In this document: positions 33,814 through 42,562 of the stretch, piece after piece
Layout: each line of letters opens with the position of its first letter
Numbering within the stretch: the first letter of the stretch is position 1
Assembly (NCBI RefSeq): GCF_902459555.1
Contig: NZ_CABPSM010000021.1
Location: 1-64,000 of the forward strand
Direction of reading: 5' to 3'
DNA from: Pandoraea horticolens
GTDB lineage: Bacteria; Pseudomonadota; Gammaproteobacteria; Burkholderiales; Burkholderiaceae
DNA length: 64,000 nucleotides
Translations under genes and position numbers: made by a program
The notes under the pieces: generated by a model
Seen by the model: only the letters and a program-made list of their open reading frames with translations
What the model was told of the DNA's origin: nothing
Databases searched by the model: none

Positions 33814-34356
33814 TCAGCGCTTGTCGCGGGTCGCCAGCAGGTGGCTCAGATCCAGCGTGGCGCGGTCGCCGTTGGTCACGAGTCTGTCGACGACGGCACA
33901 CAGTACTTTGAATTCGGTGCGTGTTACGCCTTCGAACAGCACGTCGTTGATACGCTGTTGCGAGGGCGTCAGCTCGTGGAGCAGTTTTGCGCCGGCCGCC
34001 GTGACCGTCAGGCTCATCTTGCGGCGGTCTTCCGGATTCTGACGCTTGTCGATCAGCTTGAGCGCCTTGAGCTTGTTCGTCTCGATGGTCACGAACGCAC
34101 CGGACAGGTGCAGATGCTCGGCCAGTTGATTGACGGTGACATCCCCCTGCGACGAGAGATGCACCACCGACTGGAGCAGCGAGTACTGAATGCCCGTCAG
34201 ACCGATCAGGCTGCCAAACCCGTCGCGCACAGACAACAGGCGTGCGGCGAACGGCAGCAACCCATTGATCAGATGACGGAATTCGGCGTCGGAACCGTCG
34301 ATGAGACAGGCTGGATTGGTGACGGTAAGGGCCTTCGGGGCCGGCGATTTTGGCAT
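33814..34356 (-). CDS. MarR-family transcriptional regulator
   Basis: Encodes 180 residues. The winged helix is clear (TVNQLAEHLHLSGAFVTIET, then LKALKLIDKRQNPEDRRKMSL with the Asp-Arg-Arg wing) between dimerisation helices. An upstream minus-strand -10-like TATAAT (about 34410-34405) follows an AT-rich tract. It is convergent to iscS. MarR proteins commonly sense aromatic acids and control adjacent catabolic operons, so it is a candidate regulator of the HpaB/HpaC-Liv operon starting at 32142; that link is inferred from position and ligand class only. Confidence 0.88.
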   Translation of the reverse strand: MPKSPAPKALTVTNPACLIDGSDAEFRHLINGLLPFAARLLSVRDGFGSLIGLTGIQYSLLQSVVHLSSQGDVTVNQLAEHLHLSGAFVTIETNKLKALKLIDKRQNPEDRRKMSLTVTAAGAKLLHELTPSQQRINDVLFEGVTRTEFKVLCAVVDRLVTNGDRATLDLSHLLATRDKR

Positions 34357-34500
34357 GGAAGCGTTCGGTAAGCGGCGCGGCGCGCCAGGACAATCACTTT
34401 GGAAAAAAATTATACTGCAAAGTTATCTGCCTCCTGGCGAGCGGGTTCGATACCCCGCCCTGCCGCGCCCCGGCCCAACGCGCCTGGCCGGCCGGCGTCT

Positions 34501-35235
34501 TTACCAGCGGACGGTCATCCCGCCCATCCAGGAGTCGCTATAGGTCTGGGGATTGAGCCCGCGCCGGTAACCGACATCGAGATCCAGCCAAGGCTTCGGG
34601 CTGTAGATCGCGCCGAGAATCATGAACGCCGGATTGGTCCGCTGCGCGAAGTCGGGGTTTTGCGACGTGCCGACATCGAAGATCAGTTGTGTTGACGGCA
34701 GCACACGGTACATCACCGCCCCAGAGACCTTCCACAATGCCTGGCGCTGCGACTGTCGGTTCGGCTCATAGGTTGCCCCGGCGTTGAACAGGAATGTCCA
34801 GTCACCGATCGCATACTGGGTGAGCAACGTCGCACCGGCGTTCACCCGGCCAGTGCCGAGCCCGCGCCGATCGCTGCCTGACGGAAACGTCAGGTAGGGC
34901 TTGAGGCCGATACTGAAAGCCCCGTTGTCGTACATGCGCCACTTGGCGCCCGTCTCCACATCGCCAATGCCGCTGCCCGCAGTATCGGAGCGATTCTGGA
35001 TGGTCGTGTAGGGGACGTTGACGTAGAGGTCGATCGCCTCGCCCACGCCGCGCGTCAGCGTGCTGTTCCAAAGGCTCTGGTGCCCGATGTCCGGTTGCTT
35101 CGACGTGACTTCGCTATTCGTCTCGAATTGCCAGTTGCCGTCGCCCTGTGTACCGGTGTCGTCGGTGACCAGCGGGTGGGCGGCGAAAGCGCTGAGCGGA
35201 CAGAACAGCGCCAGATACATCAGTTGCTTCTTCAT
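34501..35235 (-). CDS. Outer-membrane protein of the MetA-pathway-of-phenol-degradation type
   Basis: A 244-residue exported beta-barrel-like protein. The signal peptide is MKKQLMYLALFCPLSAFAAH. The mature start (PLVTDDTGTQGDGNWQFETN) and alternating strands through DLYVNVPYTTIQNRSDTAGS, GIGDVETGAKWRMYD and GLKPYLTFPSGS are typical of this putative transporter family, and the chain ends in an aromatic residue (GGMTVRW). Start 35235 fits the signal peptide; the frame to 35334 would read through the C tract. Role: probable uptake channel for hydrophobic or aromatic compounds. It lies 138 bp downstream of mgtA on the same strand. Confidence 0.82.
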   Translation of the reverse strand: MKKQLMYLALFCPLSAFAAHPLVTDDTGTQGDGNWQFETNSEVTSKQPDIGHQSLWNSTLTRGVGEAIDLYVNVPYTTIQNRSDTAGSGIGDVETGAKWRMYDNGAFSIGLKPYLTFPSGSDRRGLGTGRVNAGATLLTQYAIGDWTFLFNAGATYEPNRQSQRQALWKVSGAVMYRVLPSTQLIFDVGTSQNPDFAQRTNPAFMILGAIYSPKPWLDLDVGYRRGLNPQTYSDSWMGGMTVRW

Positions 35236-35297
35236 GAGTCGTTCTCTTGTTAAGCCTATGTCGCACCGCGCGCTGCACGGTGCTTGCATGTGGGTCG

Positions 35298-35331
35298 CCC
35301 CCCCCCCCCCCGCCCCAAGGGGCGGGGGGGG
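35298..35331. repeat. Run of 14 C followed by a G-rich arm forming a very strong hairpin
   Basis: Fourteen consecutive C residues (35298-35311) are followed by GCCCCAAGGGGC and eight G. The last eight C, the G and four C pair with GGGG-C-GGGGGGGG. The segment lies between mgtA and the outer-membrane protein gene. It can act as transcription terminator or processing site for mgtA, and the homopolymer is prone to slippage. Either C count or assembly may be unreliable here. Confidence 0.75.
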
Positions 35332-35373
35332 CACATCATTTCAATGTGAGTTGTGTGCCGGATCGAGGCTCGA

Positions 35374-38127
35374 TCAGAACCAGCGGCCAAAGCGGCGGAT
35401 GTAGATCGTCTTCACCACCTGAGCGAGCGCGATGTAACCGAGCATGGTCGCCACGAGCCAGTAGAAGTACGAGCCCGGCAGTGCGATGAAGCCCAGTGCC
35501 TCGGCAAACGGCGAGTACGGCAGCCAGCAGGCGATCACAATGGCCACCGACGTGGACAGCATGATCGGCAATGCCGGCGTGCTTTGCAGGAACGGGATCT
35601 TCTGCGTGCGCAGCAAGTGCACCACAAGCGTCTGCGACACCAGGCCTTCGACAAACCAGCCCGAGTTCATGATGACCTGACCCGCGTCTCCGCCCTGGGC
35701 GTGATACAGCGCGCCCGCACCGAAGACCGTCCACATCAGCACGTAAGTCGTGATGTCGAACACCGACGAGGTCGGCCCGAGCCACAACATGAAGCGCCGG
35801 ATATTGCCGGCATCCCACTTGCGCGGCTTTTTGAGGAACTCGGGGTCCATGCGATCCCACGGCAGGAACATCTGCGAGATGTCGTACACGAGGTTCTGCA
35901 CCAGCAGTTGCATCGCAAGCATCGGCTGCCACGGCAGGAACGCGCTGGCCACCAGCACCGAGAACACGTTGCCGAAGTTCGAGCTGGCCGTCATGTTCAG
36001 GTACTTCAGAATGTTGCCGAACGTCTCCCGGCCCTTGATCACGCCCTCTTCGAGCACCATCAGGCTCTTCTCGAGCAGGATGATGTCGGCGGTCTCCTTG
36101 GCGATGTCGGCACCGGTGTCCACCGAGATGCCGACGTCCGCATCGCGCAATGCGGGGGCGTCGTTGATGCCGTCACCGAGGAAACCCACGGTGTGGCCGT
36201 TCGCCTGCAATGCCTTGACCACACGCGCCTTGTGCAGCGGTGCGAGTTTCGCGAACACCGTGGTATGCCCGACCATCTCGCGCAGCTTGGCGTCGTCCAT
36301 CGGCTCGATGTCCGAACCCAGCAGCGGGGTGCCCGGCTCAATGCCCACCTGACGGCACACATTCATCGTGACGATGGGGTTGTCGCCAGTGAGCACCTTG
36401 ACCGCCACGCCATGCTCGCGCAGTGCGGCAATGGCGGGTGCGGCCGAATCCTTGGGCGGATCGAGGAAGGTCAGGAAACCGCAGACCGTCAGGCCCGCTT
36501 CGTCAGCCGTCTTGTATTGCGTCTTGGTCTCGTCCGCCGGAATGTCGCGGGTCGCCACAACGAGGACACGGAAGCCCTCTTCGTTGTAGGCCTCAGCGCG
36601 GGCCAGCAGCATGGCGCGGGCCGTGTCGTCGAGCGGGCGCACGCCCTCCGGGGTCTTCACGTGCGTGGAGACGGACAACATTTCTTCGACGGCACCCTTG
36701 GTCACCATCAGGTGCTCGCCACGTTCGTTGGCGACCACGACCGACAAACGCCGGCGCACGAAGTCGAACGGTAGCTCGTCGATTTTGGCAAACGTGCGCG
36801 GTTGCACGGCGTCGCCGATCTCGTTGGCGCGACGGATGATCGCCACGTCGATCAGATTGCGCTGACCGCTCTGGTGATAGCTGTTGAGCCAGCCAAGGCG
36901 CAGCACGTCCTCCTGCTCGTCGCCCGTCACGTCGAGATGCCGCTCGAGAATGATGCGGTCTTGCGTGAGCGTGCCGGTCTTGTCGGTGCAGAGCACGTCC
37001 ATGGCGCCGAAGTTCTGGACAGAGTTCAGACGCTTGACCACCACCTTGCGTCGCGCCATCGCCAGTGCACCGCGCGCCAGATTGGCGCTCACGATCATGG
37101 GCAGCATTTCCGGTGTCAGACCGACCGCCACCGCCAGGGCGAACGTCAGCGCGCTCACCCAGTCGCCCTTGGTCAGGCCGTTGATCATGAAGACGACCGG
37201 CACCATCACCAGCATGAAGCGGATGAGCAACCAACTCACGCTGTTCACGCCACGGTCGAAGCTCGTCTCGACTCGCTTGTGGCTCACGACGTTCTTCGCG
37301 AGTGCACCGAAATAGGTGTCGCCCGCCGTCGCGACGACGACACCGGTGGCCGTACCGCTCACCACGTTGGTGCCCATGAAGCAGACATTCGACAGGTCCA
37401 GCAGGCTGGCATTGCCCTGCCCATCGGCCGTCTCCGCCGACTTTTGCGCAACGGCACCCAGCGTGTCGTACTTCTCGACGGGCAACGCCTCGCCGGTGAG
37501 CACCGCCTGACTGATGAACAAGTCGCGAGATTCGATCAGACGCAGGTCGGCCGGAATCATGTCGCCCGCCTGCAACGTCACGATGTCACCCACGACCAGC
37601 TCACGCATGGCGACTTCGTGACGTTCCGACTTACCCGAGACGGTGACGCGGCGGCGAACGGACGCCGTGGTGCGCACCATCGCCTTGAGCTTCTCTGCCG
37701 CGCGCAGCGAACGGAACTCGGAGAAGAAGCGCAGCAGGCCGCTGATCGTCACCATCGTCATCAAGATGGTGATGCCCATGTAGTCTTTATCGTCCGGGTC
37801 GGCGAAGTAGACATCGGTGAAGAAGCTGACGATGGCGAGCGCGAGCAGCACCATGACAAACGGGTTCTTGAACGCGCTGAACAACTGCACGGTCCAGTGG
37901 GGCGGCTTGTCGTGCGCGATTTCGTTGGGGCCGTAGCGGGTCTGGCGCTGGCCGACATCCTCGAGCGTGAGACCACTCTCGTCGGTGCCGAGTGTATGAA
38001 AGACGTCCTGCAGCGGTTCGGTCGCCAGCCGGGCAACGGCGTCGGGGCCCGAGAGCGGCAGGTCGGAGCTTGTCGAGCGTTCGACAAAGCCGCGCTGTTT
38101 ATGGCGCGAATGGAGGTTCTTGTTCAT
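35374..38127 (-). CDS. mgtA: Magnesium-translocating P-type ATPase
   Basis: Imports magnesium across the inner membrane at the cost of ATP. The 917 residues match MgtA/MgtB: amino domain LTLEDVGQRQTRYGPNEIAH, actuator LTGEALPVEKYD, fourth helix AVGLTPEMLPMIVSANLARG (the Mg-ATPase form of the PxxxP motif), phosphorylation site CTDKTGTLTQDRI (Asp near 382), hinge FLGDGINDAPALRDADVG (near 651) and ten membrane segments. Start 38127 has AGGA upstream. A 56-codon frame with a strong ribosome site and an ACT-domain gene lie upstream on the same strand, and a large hairpin follows. Such genes are usually controlled by magnesium through the leader RNA. Confidence 0.95.
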   Translation of the reverse strand: MNKNLHSRHKQRGFVERSTSSDLPLSGPDAVARLATEPLQDVFHTLGTDESGLTLEDVGQRQTRYGPNEIAHDKPPHWTVQLFSAFKNPFVMVLLALAIVSFFTDVYFADPDDKDYMGITILMTMVTISGLLRFFSEFRSLRAAEKLKAMVRTTASVRRRVTVSGKSERHEVAMRELVVGDIVTLQAGDMIPADLRLIESRDLFISQAVLTGEALPVEKYDTLGAVAQKSAETADGQGNASLLDLSNVCFMGTNVVSGTATGVVVATAGDTYFGALAKNVVSHKRVETSFDRGVNSVSWLLIRFMLVMVPVVFMINGLTKGDWVSALTFALAVAVGLTPEMLPMIVSANLARGALAMARRKVVVKRLNSVQNFGAMDVLCTDKTGTLTQDRIILERHLDVTGDEQEDVLRLGWLNSYHQSGQRNLIDVAIIRRANEIGDAVQPRTFAKIDELPFDFVRRRLSVVVANERGEHLMVTKGAVEEMLSVSTHVKTPEGVRPLDDTARAMLLARAEAYNEEGFRVLVVATRDIPADETKTQYKTADEAGLTVCGFLTFLDPPKDSAAPAIAALREHGVAVKVLTGDNPIVTMNVCRQVGIEPGTPLLGSDIEPMDDAKLREMVGHTTVFAKLAPLHKARVVKALQANGHTVGFLGDGINDAPALRDADVGISVDTGADIAKETADIILLEKSLMVLEEGVIKGRETFGNILKYLNMTASSNFGNVFSVLVASAFLPWQPMLAMQLLVQNLVYDISQMFLPWDRMDPEFLKKPRKWDAGNIRRFMLWLGPTSSVFDITTYVLMWTVFGAGALYHAQGGDAGQVIMNSGWFVEGLVSQTLVVHLLRTQKIPFLQSTPALPIMLSTSVAIVIACWLPYSPFAEALGFIALPGSYFYWLVATMLGYIALAQVVKTIYIRRFGRWF

Positions 38128-38183
38128 GACGATTTCCTGGCACGGCTTACGCTGGCATGGCGGCCGGCCGGTCTCGTCAAGCG

Positions 38184-38354
38184 CTACCAGATGTCATGTC
38201 TCCGGAAAAAAGCGCAAACGCACCCAGCCGCGCCGCGCGGCGCGCGGTCGGTAGTAACGAAAATTCTTGGGTCTGGCATCGGAGCGCCCGCCGGAAGTCC
38301 GTGCGCCATGCGCGCGGTTCCGACGGGCCTCATTCGGCTACTTCCGTCTTCCAT
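38184..38354 (-). CDS. 56-codon upstream ORF, possible mgtA leader peptide
   Basis: AAGGAG lies six bases before ATG 38354-38352. The peptide starts MEDGSSRMRPVGTARMAHGL and contains APMPDPR, RAPRG and a cysteine pair, ending FFRRHDIW; the stop is 57 bp before mgtA. Known mgtA leaders (MgtL) begin with acidic and Pro residues that destabilise ribosomes when magnesium is low. Here two acidic residues open the peptide and prolines are spread along it. It is longer than MgtL (17 residues), so the regulatory role is inference. The sequence is not similar to any protein family I know. Confidence 0.5.
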   Translation of the reverse strand: MEDGSSRMRPVGTARMAHGLPAGAPMPDPRIFVTTDRAPRGAAGCVCAFFRRHDIW

Positions 38355-38445
38355 ATCGGACTCCTTAGGTTTTGCTATTCGGCACACCGGCAGACGCGAT
38401 CGCGCTGCGCGGCAAAGAAATGGGGCATCGATCGGCGGCGTCGCC

Positions 38446-38793
38446 CTATGCGTGCGCGGGCATGGCGTCGGCGAGCGCGCGACGGGTACTGTCGTCGGAC
38501 CAGACCACGCGACGCACGCTACGCTCGCCGGACAGGCGCATGACAAGCGACGTGAGCGACGCCCGCGAGGCGAGCGGACAATCGAGCGTAACGGTGGCGG
38601 ACGCTTCGTCGCGATCGTTCCGACGCGTAATGCTGACGTGCGTCGCGCGAAGACCGAGCGCGGTGAGATCGATGAACATCTGTTTGCGCAATGCCCCCAA
38701 GGCATCGGCCAGGCAGACGATGGTCAGGCGCGACACCGGCGTGGTGCGCGTCGATTGGCTTTGAAAAGCCTGAAACGTTTGAAAAACTCGCAT
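38446..38793 (-). CDS. Small ACT-like domain protein resembling the MgtC carboxyl terminus
   Basis: A 115-residue soluble protein. The order of elements fits one ACT-like domain: RLTIVCLADALGALRKQMFI, then ATHVSITRRNDRDEASATVT, then a helix LTSLVMRLSGERSVRRVVWS. The V-R-R-V-V-W-S ending is reminiscent of the carboxyl-terminal domain of MgtC. No membrane part is present. GAGG lies nine bases before ATG 38793. It stands 91 bp upstream of the leader frame and 319 bp upstream of mgtA on the same strand, suggesting a cytoplasmic regulator of the pump. The MgtC resemblance is by eye. Confidence 0.6.
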   Translation of the reverse strand: MRVFQTFQAFQSQSTRTTPVSRLTIVCLADALGALRKQMFIDLTALGLRATHVSITRRNDRDEASATVTLDCPLASRASLTSLVMRLSGERSVRRVVWSDDSTRRALADAMPAHA

Positions 38794-39037
38794 GACTTCC
38801 TCGCATGGCTGCGAATCGTCCCCACCACACGCGGTAAGGACAGTCGGCGCGTGCACGTGCCGTCTCGATGCCAGGGAGGCATGCGCAAGACGACAACGCC
38901 CATCACGGGCACAACAGTGGAATTTCTGCGGGAATTGCGCCGAAGACGTGACGCTCAGGAAGAGCGATTATTGGCGCCAGACACCGCATCCTGCATGAGG
39001 ACGCGGCACAGGGAAGGCTGTGGATCCTCAGGCAATC

Positions 39038-39056
39038 AGTCGATCAACGATCGACT
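39038..39056. promoter_or_regulatory. 19-bp palindrome upstream of the mgtA operon
   Basis: AGTCGATCAACGATCGACT has perfect 8-bp arms around a 3-base centre. It lies about 50 bp downstream of the promoter-like pair on the minus strand, so it could be an operator or an RNA hairpin in the leader. No regulator is assigned. Confidence 0.5.
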
Positions 39057-39108
39057 ACTACTGGCATCGGAATTCACGGACAACCCCTTTAATTTGAAGA
39101 CAGGGCGG

Positions 39109-39138
39109 ATGGTAACTGAGGCCAAATTGGGGCGTCAA
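39109..39138 (-). promoter_or_regulatory. Possible sigma-70 promoter of the ACT-mgtA operon
   Basis: On the minus strand TTGACG (39138-39133) is followed after 18 bases by TACCAT (39114-39109). The -35 is close to consensus and the -10 is fair. It is the best such pair noticed in the gap. Confidence 0.35.
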
Positions 39139-39300
39139 GCATAAAATGCTGCGCCGCAACCCAGTTGGGAATTTACCTATCGATTGAGGCGCTTTATCGC
39201 CGCCCAAAGCCACGGGACGGCCTTATGCGCCTACCGAACGGCATGCCCATGATCGTGAATGACGAGCGGCGCGCTACCGGCCGGACTCGCCGGCCAGCCC

Positions 39301-39948
39301 TTATTCGTTCTCTTCGAAGTAGTGCCCGAACTTCACCTGCTTGGTGCGGATGTAACGTTCGTTTTCTTCGCGCATCGGAATATCGAGCGCCACGCGTTCG
39401 CACACCGGAATGCCGTGCTTCGTGAGCGTATCGAACTTCTTCGGATTGTTACTCATGAGGCGCACCGAGCGCACGCCGAGAATGCGCAGGATCGCGGCTG
39501 CGGAATCGTATTCTCGAGCATCGTCGGGCAGCCCCAGATCGAGGTTCGCTTCAACGGTATCGCGCCCCTGTTCCTGCAGCAGGTACGCGCGAATCTTGTT
39601 GCTCAGTCCGATGCCGCGTCCTTCATGGCCTCGCAGATACAGCATGACGCCGCGTCCGGCTTCGGCGATCTTGCGCATGCCCGCGTCGAGTTGTTCCCCG
39701 CAATCGCAGCGGTAGGAACCGAATACATCCCCCGTCAGGCATTCCGAATGCAGACGCACCAGCGTCGGCGCATCTGTCGACACATCGCCCATGACCAGCG
39801 CGAGATGCTCGTTGTTGCTGCCTTTGACGCGGAATGCGTGGGAGGTGAAAGTGCCATAGCGGGTCGGCAGGGTCGCGGTAGCGACAAGCTCGACGCATTC
39901 GCCAGCGTCGCACGCGGGCGTGGCAGAGGCATTACCAGGGGACTTCAT
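39301..39948 (-). CDS. ribA: GTP cyclohydrolase II
   Basis: Opens the riboflavin pathway by converting GTP to the diaminopyrimidine phosphate plus formate. The 215 residues carry [25 protein letters not shown], in which the three zinc cysteines (SECLTG, YRCDC) are intact, then [20 protein letters not shown] and [11 protein letters not shown]. Start 39948 ([14 protein letters not shown]) leaves a 30-residue tail before the core; the frame to 40122 would overlap the threonine aldolase gene. This is a monofunctional RibA without the RibB domain. It follows the threonine aldolase gene by 170 bp on the same strand but is probably a separate unit. Confidence 0.95.
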   Translation of the reverse strand: MKSPGNASATPACDAGECVELVATATLPTRYGTFTSHAFRVKGSNNEHLALVMGDVSTDAPTLVRLHSECLTGDVFGSYRCDCGEQLDAGMRKIAEAGRGVMLYLRGHEGRGIGLSNKIRAYLLQEQGRDTVEANLDLGLPDDAREYDSAAAILRILGVRSVRLMSNNPKKFDTLTKHGIPVCERVALDIPMREENERYIRTKQVKFGHYFEENE

Positions 39949-40118
39949 GATGACGTTCAAACGGGCCGAATGGAGAGTCGCGTGCCACCGGACAGCGGTG
40001 GCGTGTGCTCGGAGTGTACCGCCATTTCCAATTTTCGGCCGGCAGCGGCGTGCAACACACTGTTGCAAGTCGCTACCGAATCGGTGGCACCGGCCCCAGC
40101 GCGTCCCTTCGGACGAAG

Positions 40119-41210
40119 TCAAACCGCGCCAAACGGTGAGGCGTTCGCCACCAACCCATCGCGGATCGATGCAATGGCCGCGATGGTGTCATTGATGTCG
40201 TCGTCGCCGATATGACGGTGCGTGACCAGCCGCAGCATGGAAGTGCCGCTCGCGCGCGCCAGAATGCCGCACTCCGCGAGCACCGCCTCCCACGTGCTGG
40301 AATTGCATTCTCGCTGCTCCCCCACACGCAACCGCACGATATTGCTTTTCGACGGCACGGCGTCCACCAATTGAGGATCGATCTGGGCGAGTCCGGCCCA
40401 CAGGCGTTGCGCGCGCTGATTGTCGTCGGACAGGCGCGTGACCATCGTCTCCAGCGCCACCTTGCCTGCTGCGGCCATGATGCCCGCCTGACGCAAGCCG
40501 CCGCCCGTCATGCGCCGGAATGCGCGCGCCTGTTCGATCATCGCATGCGAACCGGCGAGCATGGCGCCCATTGGCGCGGAGAGTCCCTTCGACAGGCAGA
40601 ACGTCAGACTGTCGCAATGGGCGGCGATCTGGCCAACGTCGACGCCCAGCGCGGCGGCCGCATTGAACACGCGGGCACCGTCCATATGCACCGGCACGCC
40701 CGCACGCGACGCCAGCGCGTGCACGTCGGCCAGATACCCCAGCGACGGCACGTAGCCGCCGGAGTGGTTATGGGTTGACTCCACACCGACCATCGCCGTT
40801 GGCTGCCCGTAACGCGAAAAGCCGGGACGCAATGCCCCGGCCAGTTGATCGAGATCCATCTCGCCGCGCACCGATGGGATGAGCACCGGATACAGATGCG
40901 CGAGCCGCGACATGCCGCCCGCCTCCGACTTTGCCATATGCGACTGCGCGTCGACCACGGCCTCGCCGCCGCGGGTGGCATGACACAGCGAGGCGATCAG
41001 ATTGCCCATCGTGCCGGAGACGACGAACATCGCCTCCTCTTTCCCTGTCATGACCGCCGCGAGATGTTCGAGTGCGCGTACCGTGGGATCACCCTCGAGG
41101 GTGTCGTCACCCAGCGACGCGGCCTGCATCGCTTCCCACATCAGTGCCGTGGGACGGGTGACGGTGTCGCTTCGCAGATCGACTAAGCGCTCGGTGTTAC
41201 CTGATGTCAT
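40119..41210 (-). CDS. ltaE: Low-specificity threonine aldolase
   Basis: A PLP enzyme that cleaves L-threonine or other beta-hydroxy amino acids to glycine and an aldehyde. The 363 residues include [56 protein letters not shown] and the PLP Lys in [18 protein letters not shown]. Its ATG overlaps the symporter stop by four bases (translational coupling). The gene order regulator-symporter-aldolase suggests use of a hydroxy amino acid or dicarboxylic amino acid imported by the symporter; beta-hydroxyaspartate-type substrates are possible but not shown. Confidence 0.92.
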   Translation of the reverse strand: MTSGNTERLVDLRSDTVTRPTALMWEAMQAASLGDDTLEGDPTVRALEHLAAVMTGKEEAMFVVSGTMGNLIASLCHATRGGEAVVDAQSHMAKSEAGGMSRLAHLYPVLIPSVRGEMDLDQLAGALRPGFSRYGQPTAMVGVESTHNHSGGYVPSLGYLADVHALASRAGVPVHMDGARVFNAAAALGVDVGQIAAHCDSLTFCLSKGLSAPMGAMLAGSHAMIEQARAFRRMTGGGLRQAGIMAAAGKVALETMVTRLSDDNQRAQRLWAGLAQIDPQLVDAVPSKSNIVRLRVGEQRECNSSTWEAVLAECGILARASGTSMLRLVTHRHIGDDDINDTIAAIASIRDGLVANASPFGAV

Positions 41211-42508
41211 GCGAACTCCTGACCGTGGGCATGACCGCCAGTGCTTGCGGACGAGGACTCGGCGGCAAGCGCCGCTTGCACGGCCTCGGGCGACTCGTAC
41301 GCAATGCCGGCAAGCTTCATGACGAGCTTGATGGCCACGGTGTTGCTGAAAACGTTGATGGCGGTACGGCCCATGTCGAGGAAGGCATCGACACCGGCAA
41401 TGATCGCAAGCGCTTCGATAGGCACGCCGATGGTCGTGAGCACCATCGCAATGGCCACCAGCCCGCCAGACGGCACGTTCGCACTGCCTTTGCTGGCGAG
41501 CGTGGTGACGAGCACGATGGAGAGCAGCGTCGGCATGTCGAGCGGCACATGATACGCATCGGCCAGAAAACCGACGGCCAGTGCGAAGTACATGATCGAG
41601 CCGTCGCGGTTGAACGCGTAGCCCAGCGGCAGCACGACCGACGCGATGGCCTTGGGCACCCCCATTGTGATGAGCTTTTCCATATGCAACGGCAGCGTGG
41701 CTTCCGACGAGCGCGTGGCGAAAGCGAGAATCACCGGCTCACCGATGGCGCGCGTTGTCTCCAGCGGCTTTTCGCCAATGGCCTTGAGCAGAATCCAGAA
41801 CAGCACCAGCAGCACCCCAAGGCCCAGATACATCGTGCCCACGAGTTTGACAAGGGCGAGGATCGTGCCAACACCCTGCGTTGCGAACAACCAGGAAATG
41901 ATGGCGAAGATCGCGAGTGGCGAGAGTGAGATGATCCAGTCCGTCAGCTTGAACACGGCCCCCATCAGGGCATCGAGCACCCCCACGAGCGGCTTGGCAC
42001 GCTCACCGATGGCAGAGAGCGCCAGGCCGAGCAGCACCGCGAAGACCAACACCGGCAACAGGTTGCTGCCGCTCATCGCCGCGAAGATGTTCGACGGAAT
42101 CATTTCCAGGAAGAACTTGGTCCAATCGACCGAGGCGGCAATCGGTTTGGCCGACGCATGTGCCGCCGCGAGATTCGCCCCGAGCCCCGGATGGAAGATC
42201 GCGTTCAGGCCCAGCCCGATTACGATGGAGACCAGCGTGGCGATGAAGAAGTAGATGAGGCTGATGGCCGAAACCCTTCCGAGCGCGCGGGCGTTGTGCC
42301 CCATCTGATAAATGCCTAGCGTGATGGCGGTGAAAACGAGTGGCACGACGATCATCTTTACGGCCTGCACGAAGGCAGTGCCCACGGGCATGAGCTTCGT
42401 GGCAAGCGCCGGGGCGAACATACCGCAGCCGATGCCGAGCGCCAGACCGATGAGCATCTGGACGGGCAACGGGATGAGGCGTTTCTTGCTGGCAGAACGT
42501 GACGACAT
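41207..42508 (-). CDS. Dicarboxylate/amino acid:cation symporter (DAACS family)
   Basis: A 433-residue GltP/DctA-like inner-membrane importer of dicarboxylic acids or acidic amino acids coupled to protons or sodium. The hairpin and helix motifs are present: ATRSSEATLPLHMEKLITMG (serine-rich hairpin region), LPLGYAFNRDGSIMYFALAV (NMDGT-like cation site with R-D in place of M-D) and GLVAIAMVLTTIGVPIEALA. The tail is His-rich ([12 protein letters not shown]). It lies 54 bp after the GntR gene and overlaps ltaE, forming one operon. Confidence 0.93.
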   Translation of the reverse strand: MSSRSASKKRLIPLPVQMLIGLALGIGCGMFAPALATKLMPVGTAFVQAVKMIVVPLVFTAITLGIYQMGHNARALGRVSAISLIYFFIATLVSIVIGLGLNAIFHPGLGANLAAAHASAKPIAASVDWTKFFLEMIPSNIFAAMSGSNLLPVLVFAVLLGLALSAIGERAKPLVGVLDALMGAVFKLTDWIISLSPLAIFAIISWLFATQGVGTILALVKLVGTMYLGLGVLLVLFWILLKAIGEKPLETTRAIGEPVILAFATRSSEATLPLHMEKLITMGVPKAIASVVLPLGYAFNRDGSIMYFALAVGFLADAYHVPLDMPTLLSIVLVTTLASKGSANVPSGGLVAIAMVLTTIGVPIEALAIIAGVDAFLDMGRTAINVFSNTVAIKLVMKLAGIAYESPEAVQAALAAESSSASTGGHAHGQEFA

Positions 42509-42562
42509 GACAACAATCTCCGGAAATTGCGTGGTGACGCGGTTTTCGCTTGTCGGGGGCGA

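Larger units (their letters stand above)
38794..39300. other. 507-bp regulatory gap upstream of the magnesium operon
   Basis: No gene was found. It contains a perfect palindrome at 39038-39056 and a minus-strand promoter-like pair at 39138-39109. It is the expected site of the promoter and leader of the ACT-mgtA operon; I saw no M-box structure by eye. Confidence 0.5.

Noticed and set aside
36802-39144. 780-codon plus-strand frame opposite mgtA and its leader region
   Set aside because: Antisense shadow of mgtA with His/Arg-rich, low-information sequence; it also crosses the promoter gap.
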